Notes: generated by a model not told the origin, from the sequence alone. A stretch of DNA of 64,000 nucleotides from Agrobacterium rubi TR3 = NBRC 13261 (GCF_000739935.1 NZ_BBJU01000028.1:1-64000), one strand, 5' to 3'. Counted from the stretch's first letter, positions 7,129-15,429 are shown. Translations and numbers: made by a program.

Positions 7129-7473
7129 TTAGAAGTTGGACCCTCCGGCAAACCCTGTGCGGTTCAAGACAAGGGATACCTTTGTCCCGCTATCGAGAAC
7201 AATGTGCAGGTCCCGGATCATACCAGCAGCGAGAAGGAACGCCTCCCGGACCTGCCTATCATTGCGCCAGCCCCGTTCCACAGAAAGAGCCGTCGTATGG
7301 ATATCAAGCACGATATCGCGGCCAGGGCCTTTCGGGATGCCCGCAGCGTCTCGCAAATCCGCGATCGTTGCCACGGCGCGCTCCAGCATCCGGCGCTTCT
7401 GGAACGCATCGAGACGCTCCATGCGATTGGCATCTCGAACAAGTTCGCCAATGAAATCCGTTGTCAGGCTCAT
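7129..7473 (-). CDS. Conserved rhizobial hypothetical protein
   Basis: A 114-residue protein from an ATG at 7473 (a GTG six codons upstream at 7491 is an alternative). It has a helical N-terminal half, TTDFIGELVRDANRMERL followed by QKRRMLERAVATIADLRDAAG, and a C-terminal half ending in a buried strand pattern (LHIVLDSGTKVSLVL). I recall similar proteins on rhizobial plasmids but know no function. A partial decayed copy exists at 4425-4502, which indicates that the family is duplicated locally. Confidence 0.5.
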   Translation of the reverse strand: MSLTTDFIGELVRDANRMERLDAFQKRRMLERAVATIADLRDAAGIPKGPGRDIVLDIHTTALSVERGWRNDRQVREAFLLAAGMIRDLHIVLDSGTKVSLVLNRTGFAGGSNF

Positions 7474-7658
7474 CACTCGAAAATGCCGCACGCCTGCGTT
7501 TTTTCAAGTCCAGACATCGGGAAAAATCCCAAACCACACAGTTTCGATTGGTCTGTGACCCAACCGCATCATGGGACAACGCCAATGTATCGCTGCAAGA
7601 CCATGAGTAGCCACAAACCACCCCCGTCGCTGTCTTGAGCAAGACGCCAAGAGCAGGA

Positions 7659-8594
7659 CTAACCACCCGCTTGAGACGCGTGTTCATTCGCCTTCTCTGC
7701 GAGTTTTGTCAGGTGCTCTTCGCAAACCATCTTCACCCGTTCCAGCAGATGCGTGGTCCGCTCCCCAAGCCAGACAAGCGCCTCCTCGCTGATCTCGAAA
7801 TGCTTCGAGTACCGGGCCTTCACATAGGCCTCATTGATCGTGTTGAACCAGGCACGCTCCCGATGATGGTCACGAGGAAAGGCTTCCACCAAGCGAAGGT
7901 CTTGCTCCTCAGCAAGTGAGCGCAAAAACTTGATGTTGTGCGATGCTGGTCCATAGTTCGTGAGGGTAAGCAAAGCGCAGGAATAAGCCTGTTCAAGCGT
8001 CTGATGAACCAAAAAGGCCGCATGCTTGAACTGCTTATCGTTTACCGCCTGCATCGCGAGCTTCGCGTTGTAGGTTCCAAATGAGTAACGGCTCTCAAAA
8101 TGCTCCCGCGCTACCCTCAACCGATCTTCCGCAGTGAGCGGTTTGGGCTCAGCCAATGGCTCGTCATCCAGTTCGTAGAGAACAATGCCTTCCTTGCGGA
8201 TATCCGAGAAGAAGTAATGCCCTTCCTTCAGTTGCGTGTTCACCTCGCGCAGCGAGTGCACGATGAACTGCGCCGGCGTTTCGATAAAACTATCCCGGAT
8301 CAAACGATCGGCGGCCTTGTACCAATATTCGGCAAAGTCCGTCAGCTTGCGATTGTTGACGATGACGAGCAGATCAAAGTCAGAGCGATAGCCCTTCATC
8401 GTATGCGGCTCGTCAACAAAGGTGCCGCGGGCGTAAGAGCCGAACAGGATGATTTTGAGAATGCGTCCGCGCTTTTTGAAGTCGGCTGTTCCCTCGCCCA
8501 GCGCATCCTCGAATTCCTCGTGCAGGATTTCCAGCGCACGGGCAAGTTCGCGTTGCTTGCGAGGCGGAATATGATCAAGAGACGATTTCATCAT
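7659..8594 (-). CDS. Fused MNT nucleotidyltransferase-HEPN protein
   Basis: A 311-residue protein starting at the methionine pair encoded at 8589-8594; the frame runs further upstream but that part is unlike the family. The N-terminal half is a minimal nucleotidyltransferase: ILFGSYARG (~48-56) and SDFDLLVIV (~69-77) are the GS and DxD metal-binding motifs. The C-terminal half (~170-300) is a HEPN domain: YNAKLAMQAVNDKQFKHAAFLVHQTLEQAYSCAL. As separate proteins MNT and HEPN form toxin-antitoxin pairs in which MNT adenylylates the HEPN RNase; fused versions are known and may be self-regulated. The canonical HEPN R-x4-6-H is not obvious to me, so RNase activity is uncertain. Confidence 0.75.
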   Translation of the reverse strand: MMKSSLDHIPPRKQRELARALEILHEEFEDALGEGTADFKKRGRILKIILFGSYARGTFVDEPHTMKGYRSDFDLLVIVNNRKLTDFAEYWYKAADRLIRDSFIETPAQFIVHSLREVNTQLKEGHYFFSDIRKEGIVLYELDDEPLAEPKPLTAEDRLRVAREHFESRYSFGTYNAKLAMQAVNDKQFKHAAFLVHQTLEQAYSCALLTLTNYGPASHNIKFLRSLAEEQDLRLVEAFPRDHHRERAWFNTINEAYVKARYSKHFEISEEALVWLGERTTHLLERVKMVCEEHLTKLAEKANEHASQAGG

Positions 8595-8802
8595 GATAGA
8601 AGGTTCTTGTTCGTTGGTGGTATCGATGTCGAAACTCTTAAAGGTAGTACGGAAAACCTGACACAGTTCAACCGAAACAACAACTGCAGGAAATGCCACT
8701 AGGCCTTTGACACGCTTCACACAAAAGCCCTCGACGGAGTTGGCATGCCTTCGTCTGCGGCGTTGCATTCAGTTTTGGTTTGGCTGCCTTGCCCTTCCTT
8801 GC

Positions 8803-9381
8803 TTACTCATCAGTCGTGGCTCTGCCCGGCCTTCCCGTCATCCGCCCAAGTGTTTCGTCATTCAGCGCGAAGTGGTGAACGAGCGCCATGATAACGTGGC
8901 CTGCGATCAGAACCGAAAGACCCCATGCCAACAGGCTGTGAAGACGATCGGCTGGTGCAATCATCCATGACACCTCCACCCCGCTCGCCGGGATCCACGG
9001 CTCCCACCCCTTGCCGCTGCCATAGGCGCGCAATAGCGCCAGTGCCGGAATGCTAAACATCAGAAGATAGAAGCTGGCGTGAACAACAGCAGCCAGATGA
9101 CCGGTAACGGTTGTCGATTTAACGGGGCGACGGTTGCGATTGACTATCCACCAGATAGCGCGAATGACGACAAGCACGGTCACCAAAAGGCCAACGGTGC
9201 CATGGCCAGGTCCAAGCGACGTGACCGTCCTGACCCACTCCGTATCCCCGAACAATCGCCACGTTAAAATGACGACAAACTGCCAGATCAAAAGATAGGC
9301 CATTGTCCAATGCAAGGTCCGGCTGATCAGACCATAATGCTTGGGCGTATCCAGCCACATGCGAAAATTCCTGTTTGTCAT
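8803..9381 (-). CDS. Cytochrome b561-family protein
   Basis: A 192-residue inner-membrane di-heme cytochrome b with four predicted helices. Histidines suited to heme ligation occur in RTLHWTMAYLL (helix 1), GHGTVGLLV (helix 2), VVHASFYLLMF (helix 3) and LIAGHVIMALVHHF (helix 4). Such proteins move electrons between quinol and periplasmic acceptors, including peroxide, superoxide or a partner molybdoenzyme. No partner gene is next to it. It ends 34 bases before the longest upstream frame of the MNT-HEPN gene, on the same strand. Confidence 0.8.
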   Translation of the reverse strand: MTNRNFRMWLDTPKHYGLISRTLHWTMAYLLIWQFVVILTWRLFGDTEWVRTVTSLGPGHGTVGLLVTVLVVIRAIWWIVNRNRRPVKSTTVTGHLAAVVHASFYLLMFSIPALALLRAYGSGKGWEPWIPASGVEVSWMIAPADRLHSLLAWGLSVLIAGHVIMALVHHFALNDETLGRMTGRPGRATTDE

Positions 9382-9532
9382 TGCCTGCCTTTAGCTGCCG
9401 TTGGCGCAGAGCGCAACGGCGGGATCCGACCGGGATCGTTCGTCAGATCCTGGGCTGCGTTCCCTCGTCCGTTGAAGCCAGACGCACGCCCGTCCTGCCG
9501 CTCACTACGGCGCTATGGTGAGCGCGTTCCCG

Positions 9533-9634
9533 TCAGGACAGGCTCATCCCGCAATCCCTCTTGATCGTCCAGTCATCCGTTACCGTCGCGAACGTGGGCT
9601 GAGGAGCACGCGTTGTGACATCGAGCAACGTCAT
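9533..9634 (-). CDS. Possible 33-residue frame coupled to the MobC/TraC-like gene
   Basis: An ATG overlaps the stop codon of the upstream mobilisation gene (ATGA at 9631-9634) and opens a 33-codon frame, MTLLDVTTRAPQPTFATVTD onward. The overlap is typical of coupled genes. In Ti-type modules traD follows traC in this position, but the sequence is not recognisably TraD and may be the truncated start of a lost gene. The rest of the gap (to 9382) contains a GCTCAC-N12-GTGAGC inverted repeat at 9500-9523. Confidence 0.25.
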   Translation of the reverse strand: MTLLDVTTRAPQPTFATVTDDWTIKRDCGMSLS

Positions 9635-9999
9635 GGTTCATTGTCCCCGATGACATCAGCTTGATTGCCATTGGTCTGCTGAAGGTGTTCAGTGCTCTGC
9701 TGCGCGTTGCCGTCTGCCACACCGTGGCCTTGACCCATCCGGCATTGCTCGATCAGATCTGCAAACAAGGCCCGATCGGCATCACGGACGAGAAACGCCG
9801 GGAGTTGTGCCGCAAGCCATTGCCTCAGGTCACACTGACCGGTGGTATCGTCATCCTGCGCCAGGCGCTCCAGCACAAACGAACCGAGCACTATCTTGCG
9901 CCGGGTTTCCTGTGCGCGCTCCTGTTTGCCCAGTCGCGATTGCAAGGCGCGTTTGCGCTCTTCGAGCTCTTTGATGCGTTGCGCGATCGGCTTTCTCAT
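9631..9999 (-). CDS. MobC/TraC-like relaxosome accessory protein
   Basis: A 122-residue basic protein transcribed away from traA across the oriT. Residues 1-50 form a charged helix, with RIKELEERKRALQSRLGKQ then RRKIVLGSFVLERL, like RSF1010 MobC and the small Ti accessory proteins. A compact segment follows (LRQWLAAQLPAFL, RDADRALFADLI), resembling the tail of MobC (ALFGL). Such proteins bind near nic, melt the DNA and help the relaxase. The last ~30 residues are Q/N-rich and unusual. It lies divergent to traA with ~190 bases between them, the arrangement of Ti-type transfer loci. Confidence 0.65.
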   Translation of the reverse strand: MRKPIAQRIKELEERKRALQSRLGKQERAQETRRKIVLGSFVLERLAQDDDTTGQCDLRQWLAAQLPAFLVRDADRALFADLIEQCRMGQGHGVADGNAQQSTEHLQQTNGNQADVIGDNEP

Positions 10000-10191
10000 G
10001 ACGGCGTGCTCCTATGACGATTTGGCCTTGGGGCTATTCGAACTCCAATCTCTCAGGTCCCGCAACGTGCAGATCTGCACGTCGCCAGCACGATTTGCGA
10101 ATGCTAGCCGTGCCTCATCGAAAACAACAAGGGCGCACTTACGAGTTGCAGCGTCCTCACCGAACCGATTGCTCGAACCGCGAAAGGACAG
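10000..10191. other. oriT: Origin of transfer (oriT), RSF1010/Ti-type nic region
   Basis: The gap between the divergent MobC/TraC-like gene and traA contains AAGGGCGCACTTACGA at 10129-10144. Its complement, TCGTAAGTGCGCCCTT, matches the RSF1010/Ti-type nic core (GTAA-TGCGCCCT) recognised by MobQ relaxases. The nick would fall within the TAAGTGCGCC part of the bottom strand, judging from RSF1010. Position, orientation and neighbours all agree with a functional oriT. I did not find a long inverted repeat of the RSF1010 type beside it. Confidence 0.75.
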
Positions 10192-13100
10192 GTGGCGGTG
10201 GCGATTTACCATCTCAGCAGCAAGCCGGTCTCAAGATCAGGTGGCCGCAGTGCCGTGGCTGCCATTGCCTATCGCACCGCAAGTCTGCTGGTGAATGAAC
10301 GCGATGGTCTCGTTCATGATTTTACCGCCAAGCAGGGTGTTGATCATTGCGAAATCGTGCTTCCCGATGGCATCGATGCCGACTGGGCACGCGATCGCTC
10401 GACGCTCTGGAATGCGGCGGAAGCTGCCGAGAACCGCTGCGATGCGCGTGTGGCCCGCGAGTTCGAGATTGCCCTTCCCCATGAGTTGAGTGAACAGGAG
10501 CGTCTGTCGCTGACGCGTGCCTTCGCCCTGGATCTCGCCAACCGCTTTGGCACAGCCGTCGACTTCGCCATCCACGTGCCCCAGGGCAAAAGCGATACCC
10601 GCAATATCCATGCCCATGTGATGATGACAACGCGGGTGGTGACGTCGGATGGCCTTGGCGACAAAACGCTGATCGAGCGCGAGAATAAATGGCTACTCGC
10701 CCATGATCTGCCCACCTCTCACCAGCAGATGCGCGATATCCGCCAAACCTTTGCACAGCATGCAAACCGACATCTGATGCGCGCTGGTCTCGATGTGCGG
10801 ATCGATCATCGCTCACATCTGGAGCGCGGCCTGTCGATCGAGCCAACCGAACATATGGGCGTGCATGCCAGCCAAATGCAGCGGCGTGGTCTGGATGTCT
10901 CGAGAACCCGGTTGGAGGAGAATGCGGCACGGCGAAACGCCGAGCTGATCCGGAGCAAACCGGACCAGGTTCTGCGCCTTCTGACCGATGAGAAAAGCGT
11001 GTTCACCCGTCACGATATCGCCCGCACGCTCCATCGCTACATCAACGACAGTCACAGCTTCCAACATGCGCTTGCTGCCGTCATGGCCTCACCGCAATTG
11101 GTCGAGTTGCAGCCCGAGCAACACGATGAACTGGCGCGCTATTCCACCCGCGAGATGATCGGCATCGAACATACCATGGCGGCCAGTGCGCTGCGGATGG
11201 TGGATAGACACAGTCATGGTGTCAGACCTGAACACATTGATCACGCGTTGCATCGTCAGGACGCGATGCTGCCGGGTTCTGGTCTCAGCCACGAGCAGCG
11301 TGCGGCTGTGCGCCACATCACATCCCCCCAGCAGATCGCCGCCGTCATCGGCTTTGCCGGTGCTGGCAAATCCACCATGCTGGCCGCGGCACGCGACGCC
11401 TGGGAGCGCCAAGGTTTTACGGTCCACGGGGCAGCGCTTGCCGGAAAGGCAGCGGAAGGGTTGACGTCGTCATCCGGCATTACTGCGCGCACTCTGGCAT
11501 CATGGGAGTATGGCTGGCAAAACGGCAAAGGCGAACTTCAGCGCGGCGACATCCTTGTCATCGACGAGGCCGGCATGGTCGGCAGTCGTCAGCTCGCGCG
11601 GATCGTGTCGCAGGTCGAGGCCCGTGGTGCCAAGCTCGTCCTTGTCGGCGATCACGAGCAACTTCAGGCGATCGGTGCGGGCTCCCCCTTCCGGGCGATA
11701 GTCGAGCGCATCGGATCGGTCGAGCTTTCGCAAATCCGCCGCCAGACACAGGACTGGCAGCGCCAGGCGTCGGTGGCGTTTGCCACCCATCGCACCGGTG
11801 ATGGACTGGCGGCTTACGCTGAACAGGGAAGCGTTCAGTTTGCCAATGACCGCGATCAGGCGCGCGAACACCTCGTGGCTGACTATCTTGCCGATCTCAA
11901 CCAACATCCATCCGCATCCCGCATTGCTCTCGCCCACCGCCGGGTGGATGTACGCGCAATCAATGACGGCATTCGAACCGCGCTGCAGGCGCAGGGGCTA
12001 TTGGCAAAAGACAATGGTCAGGGCATCGGGGACGATGATGCGTCGAAAGTTAAAGTCGCGGCAGATAGCGCGGCTCAAACACACCGTGAGATCGTCTATC
12101 AGACCGTCAACGGCAAGCGTTCATTTGCGCGTGGTGACCGCATCCTTCTTTTGGAAAACAACCGCGAGCTCGGCGTCAAGAATGGTATGCTGGGAACGGT
12201 CGAGGCCGTCGAGCCGAACGCAATACATCTGCGGCTCGACGGAGCTGCCAGCGGGCAAAACAATGCCCGTGTTCTTTCCCTACCCGTCAAAGATTACCAA
12301 AGTTTTGATCATGGTTACGCCACCACCATTCACAAATCCCAAGGCGCCACCGTCGACCGCGCCTTCGTCATGGCATCCTCAACCATGGACCGGCATCTCA
12401 CCTATGTTGCCATGACGCGCCATCGCCATCAGGCAACCCTTTATGCCGGTCGCGATGACCTTACCGACATGAAGGAGATGGTTGCCAGTATGAGCCGTTC
12501 CGGCGCCAAGGAAACGACGCTCGATTACATTGACGTCTTTGCCGAGCGGCGTGGTTTGACACTGCAGACATCTCCCCGGATTGATCTTGCCAACCCGCTC
12601 GTGCCCATGCAAACTTCCGCTTCTCGTGCAACCCCAATCGCACGGGAGAAGCAGGATCGACCCTTGCAGCGACAGCACGCTGTCGAGGCGCCATCTGGCG
12701 TGATGCGTGCCGGCAATCCGGTCGATCCCGCGCTCCAGGCCGAGCCCGCAAAGGTCCTCTCGCAGACGTCCAACATCACCCCAAATCAATCGCGAGAATA
12801 CGACACCCCCGCTCCGCTCGTTCCCGCCGTTCGCTTCTACGATCGCAGTGTCGAAGACATCGCCCGTGAAAAAGCCTTGCCCAATCTGGTCAGAGCTATG
12901 GGAGACGTGCGGTCCGTCGGTCGTCAGGTCTACATCGATCCTGACCGCGCTGTCGCCACCCTCACCTGCGCCATCACCGAGGCCGGGATCGACGGAAAAG
13001 CTCTGGCCAAATCGCTCGTTGAGAACCCCGAGCAGTTCGGACCCCTGCGCGGTAAAGTCGGGCTTCTCGGCGAAAGCAAAGAGCGCAAGCTTGCTCGCCA

Positions 13101-13557
13101 TTACAGCCATGCGCTCGGCAACCACATCGGATTTGCGGCCGAAACCTGGCAGCGGCGCCTGGAGGCAGAGCGCAAATCAGAAACCTGGAAACGTGAGCGT
13201 CAGGACATCGTTGAAGTCCCAGGCCTCACACCCCGCAGCCAAGCCCTTCTGCAGCAGTTTGACAGCCTCGCCCTTGAAGACAGGCCGACATTCCTGGCGC
13301 AACTTTCCGCGACACCTGAAGGCAAGCAGGCCATCACCGAGGCACAGACGATCGCCAGTGCCCTGGAGCAGCGCTTTGGCAGCGCCGACATGCGGCAGAT
13401 GACACCGGACCCATTACGGCTCGGGCCAGAGACGGCCAACACACTCGATCACATCAAACACGTCGCCAGCATCGTCGAGCGGGTCCAAAGGGCTGAGCTC
13501 ACCCAAAAGCACGAGCTCAAGCAGTCGCTGAGGGAAGGTCTGCGACTGGGGTGGTGA
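10192..13557 (+). CDS. traA: Ti-type conjugal transfer relaxase/helicase TraA
   Basis: An 1121-residue MobQ relaxase fused to a TraI/RecD-like helicase, about the length of Ti-plasmid TraA. The relaxase domain (~1-250) begins VAIYHLSSKPVSRSGGRSAV and carries the metal-binding NIHAHVMMTTR motif. The helicase follows: Walker A GFAGAGKST (~386-394), Walker B ILVIDEAGM, the QLQAIGAGSPF motif, TIHKSQGATVDRAFV and LTYVAMTRHRHQ. It nicks oriT and unwinds the transferred strand. A GTG at 10192 or a second GTG at 10198 (5-prime AAAGGA) is the start; the latter gives the usual MAIYH beginning. No coupling protein, traF/traB or mating-pair genes are present, so transfer would need help in trans. Confidence 0.93.
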   Translation: MAVAIYHLSSKPVSRSGGRSAVAAIAYRTASLLVNERDGLVHDFTAKQGVDHCEIVLPDGIDADWARDRSTLWNAAEAAENRCDARVAREFEIALPHELSEQERLSLTRAFALDLANRFGTAVDFAIHVPQGKSDTRNIHAHVMMTTRVVTSDGLGDKTLIERENKWLLAHDLPTSHQQMRDIRQTFAQHANRHLMRAGLDVRIDHRSHLERGLSIEPTEHMGVHASQMQRRGLDVSRTRLEENAARRNAELIRSKPDQVLRLLTDEKSVFTRHDIARTLHRYINDSHSFQHALAAVMASPQLVELQPEQHDELARYSTREMIGIEHTMAASALRMVDRHSHGVRPEHIDHALHRQDAMLPGSGLSHEQRAAVRHITSPQQIAAVIGFAGAGKSTMLAAARDAWERQGFTVHGAALAGKAAEGLTSSSGITARTLASWEYGWQNGKGELQRGDILVIDEAGMVGSRQLARIVSQVEARGAKLVLVGDHEQLQAIGAGSPFRAIVERIGSVELSQIRRQTQDWQRQASVAFATHRTGDGLAAYAEQGSVQFANDRDQAREHLVADYLADLNQHPSASRIALAHRRVDVRAINDGIRTALQAQGLLAKDNGQGIGDDDASKVKVAADSAAQTHREIVYQTVNGKRSFARGDRILLLENNRELGVKNGMLGTVEAVEPNAIHLRLDGAASGQNNARVLSLPVKDYQSFDHGYATTIHKSQGATVDRAFVMASSTMDRHLTYVAMTRHRHQATLYAGRDDLTDMKEMVASMSRSGAKETTLDYIDVFAERRGLTLQTSPRIDLANPLVPMQTSASRATPIAREKQDRPLQRQHAVEAPSGVMRAGNPVDPALQAEPAKVLSQTSNITPNQSREYDTPAPLVPAVRFYDRSVEDIAREKALPNLVRAMGDVRSVGRQVYIDPDRAVATLTCAITEAGIDGKALAKSLVENPEQFGPLRGKVGLLGESKERKLARHYSHALGNHIGFAAETWQRRLEAERKSETWKRERQDIVEVPGLTPRSQALLQQFDSLALEDRPTFLAQLSATPEGKQAITEAQTIASALEQRFGSADMRQMTPDPLRLGPETANTLDHIKHVASIVERVQRAELTQKHELKQSLREGLRLGW

Positions 13558-13714
13558 TGGTGCGGTGGCGATAGAACCCCTGTCCACGAAGACGGCGTTC
13601 AAAGTGGCGACTTGCCGCGACATTCTTTGCACGCTCGGCCAAATCCAGGTGAGGTTCAAAGATCATGGCCGATACGGTGCATGTGTCAGATGCTGGTGCA
13701 TGCCGCATCAGCAA

Positions 13715-13981
13715 TTACATATTCGCGCAACACGGTTGAAACGATCCAGCAAACAGTGGCTGCATCGTGGTGACCAATGTCCGCTTGGGAGACGCTGGAC
13801 GTCCACTCGTCCGGAACTTCGCAACGAGTGCTGTTCCATCTCGTGCCTTCAGAGCCCTCTGCGCCGAGAGCATCAACTCTTTCAGTTCGTTCACAGAGAC
13901 GCCATCTGCGCGCATGACAGAAAGGATCAGGGGATCCCCGAACAGTTCAGCGAGCGTCATTTCGTTTGTCTTGACGGTCAT
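13715..13981 (-). CDS. Small conserved rhizobial plasmid protein
   Basis: An 88-residue protein with a strong ribosome-binding site (AAGGAG, six bases before ATG). Residues 7-45, TLAELFGDPLILSVMRADGV then a helix LKELMLSAQRAL, resemble short proteins common on Rhizobiaceae plasmids whose role is unknown. The last ~25 residues have no pattern and may come from a frameshifted or replaced end. It converges on traA. Confidence 0.55.
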   Translation of the reverse strand: MTVKTNEMTLAELFGDPLILSVMRADGVSVNELKELMLSAQRALKARDGTALVAKFRTSGRPASPKRTLVTTMQPLFAGSFQPCCANM

Positions 13982-14049
13982 CCCAGTCTCCTTTCGATAA
14001 ATTCAAATTCCCTCAAAACCGGTGATCGTTGACAGACACGCAGCAAGGT

Positions 14050-14090
14050 GTTACCGGTAAGTAACAATTGCATAGTTACCGACCAGTCAC
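14050..14090. promoter_or_regulatory. Paired TetR-type operator half-repeats
   Basis: GTTACCGGTAAGTAAC (14050-14065) is an inverted repeat with GTTAC/GTAAC arms. GTTACCGACCAGTCAC (14075-14090) repeats it imperfectly 25 bases later. TTACCGACC-type sites are typical of TetR-family operators. They lie 40-80 bases upstream of the TetR gene and between it and the leftward gene at 13981, so the regulator could control both. Confidence 0.55.
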
Positions 14091-14129
14091 ACCCGTGTCA
14101 ACATCCCGACAGGATAAAAATTAAATCCC

Positions 14130-14741
14130 ATGAAATCCGAGAAATCTGGCCTTCTGTCCGAACAGAAAATCCCACCTCGGGACCGCATCGTCTCGACAGC
14201 CTGTCAGCTGTTTCGTGAACATGGGATACGCGGAGTAGGTGTTGATGCGATCGCAGAAGCAGCCTCTACCAACAAGATGACGCTATACCGACATTTTGGC
14301 TCCAAGGACGATCTGGTATGCGAGGCCCTCAGGCATAGCTCTCAGGCACTCGACAAGGCCTGGGAATATCTCGAGGCAGAGAACCCAGGCGATCCCAAGG
14401 CCCAGCTTGCGGCCTGGGTGAAAGCACGCGCACAATGTCTAGCGAGCGAGCCTTATGGATGCGATCTGGCAAATGCTGCCGTGGAGTTGAAAGAGCAAGA
14501 ACATCCCGCGCACGCGATCATAGAAACTTTGAAGATGCAACAGCACTCCCGCCTTGCCGATCTCTGTCGTTCAACCGGTATCAACGATCCAGACCTCTTG
14601 GCTGATACCCTCGCAATGCTGTTGGAGGGAGCGCGCGTCAGCAAACTTGCAACTGGCAACGAAGGGCCCTCGATGCGCTTTACCCGAGCGTGCGAAGCGA
14701 CGATGGCATCGTTTGGCCTAGGGCCGACTGCTTGTCCATGA
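14130..14741 (+). CDS. TetR/AcrR-family transcriptional repressor
   Basis: A 203-residue regulator. The N-terminal HTH (about residues 18-64) reads RIVSTACQLFREHGIRGVGV then DAIAEAASTNKMTLYRHFGSK, a textbook TetR DNA-binding domain. The C-terminal ligand domain contains a Cys in SEPYGCDLANAAVELKE, common in YxaF/LmrA-like members. The two related repeats at 14050-14090 are probably its operators. No obvious efflux or enzyme target is divergent or downstream; the nearest downstream genes are truncated, so its target may have been lost. Confidence 0.85.
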   Translation: MKSEKSGLLSEQKIPPRDRIVSTACQLFREHGIRGVGVDAIAEAASTNKMTLYRHFGSKDDLVCEALRHSSQALDKAWEYLEAENPGDPKAQLAAWVKARAQCLASEPYGCDLANAAVELKEQEHPAHAIIETLKMQQHSRLADLCRSTGINDPDLLADTLAMLLEGARVSKLATGNEGPSMRFTRACEATMASFGLGPTACP

Positions 14742-15079
14742 TGCCAAAGCACGCAGGACGTGGTTCCAACAAGGCAAAGATCAAGTTCAGTGCATCCACC
14801 ATAAAATATTCGCTGAACGAGATCGTGCCACAACCGTCATGGGTCGTGATCAGACTTTTACACCGAACGCCTTGATGGGATCAGAACATAGGTCCGGAAA
14901 CCTATCTCCCTTTATCGCTTTTCAAAGTCGCACCGCACACGCTGACAACCTCGCAACGAAGCCTAAACGCACCAGTGTTCAATACTTGAACTGAAATCGA
15001 AGGGGTCTAGCATCGCTCCATTGACATCCGGGAACATAGTTACAATCTTTTTCCAAATTAATTATAACTGGATCAGGCG
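14742..15079. other. Intergenic stretch with a possible weak promoter
   Basis: No supported gene lies here. A TTGACA at 15021-15026 followed by TACAAT at 15041-15046 (spacing only 14) and an AT-rich tract before 15080 may be the old promoter of the truncated nucleotidyltransferase gene. Confidence 0.3.
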
Positions 15080-15196
15080 ATGAAACAGATTGACCTCGTG
15101 TACCGAACGGCGTTCGCTGAGCTCGCGCAAAGGACGTTCGATGCTCAGTTTCAGGCAGACTTTCCACTCGAAGGTCGGTTTGTTTCCGTTGCATAG
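15080..15196 (+). pseudogene. Truncated start of a GSU2403-like nucleotidyltransferase gene
   Basis: This encodes 38 residues, MKQIDLVYRTAFAELAQRTF followed by DAQFQADFPLEGRFVSVA, then a stop. It matches the N-terminus of rhizobial GSU2403-family nucleotidyltransferase-fold proteins as I know them (MKxIDLVYRTxFAEL-QR, D-F-P-x-x-G-R-F). The family is several hundred residues long, so almost all is gone. The break near 15190 coincides with the break of the truncated binding-protein gene on the other strand: two 3-prime-deleted genes have been joined. Confidence 0.6.
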
Positions 15197-15429
15197 GTGG
15201 CGAGCGGCGGTCCCCCGGCTGACACGGCGACTGTGAATTTTCCGGACGTTACGAATTTGAAGTCTTTCGGAATGGCCGCGATGGCATAGGCATCTTTTTC
15301 AACACGGATACGGCCCGGTTGTTCGGGCGACAAATCAAAGACATCACTGGCAGCACATGCCATGCTCGCGCTGAGTGACACCAAAGCCAGACTGGCGAGA
15401 ACCGAACGAAAACCCAATGTTGATGTCAT
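15190..15429 (-). pseudogene. Truncated paralogue of the family-3 binding protein
   Basis: The first ~80 residues form a signal peptide (FRSVLASLALVSLSASMACA) followed by DVFDLSPEQPGRIRVEKD and IPKDFKFVTSGKFTVAV, clearly paralogous to the intact binding protein at 15520-16458 (DLSPEQKGRVRVEK, IPADFKFVTAGKLTVAT). Homology stops near 15190 and the frame runs on to 15151 through DNA belonging to the opposing nucleotidyltransferase relic. The remaining ~230 residues of the binding fold are missing, so it cannot function. Confidence 0.8.

Noticed and set aside
6547-7638. A 363-codon plus-strand frame over the IS3 relic and the small gene at 7129.
   Set aside because: It is antisense to recognisable sequence on the minus strand (SHOCT protein start, IS3 OrfA piece, conserved small protein), its translation is rich in Arg, His and Cys, and it lacks any known motif.
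8595-8768. A 58-residue N-terminal extension of the MNT-HEPN protein.
   Set aside because: The extension has no similarity to the family and a typical family start is encoded by the Met pair at 8589-8594.
10012-10212. A 66-codon minus-strand frame between the mob gene and traA, considered as TraD.
   Set aside because: It covers the nic site and the traA start, has no TraD similarity, and would be transcribed through oriT.
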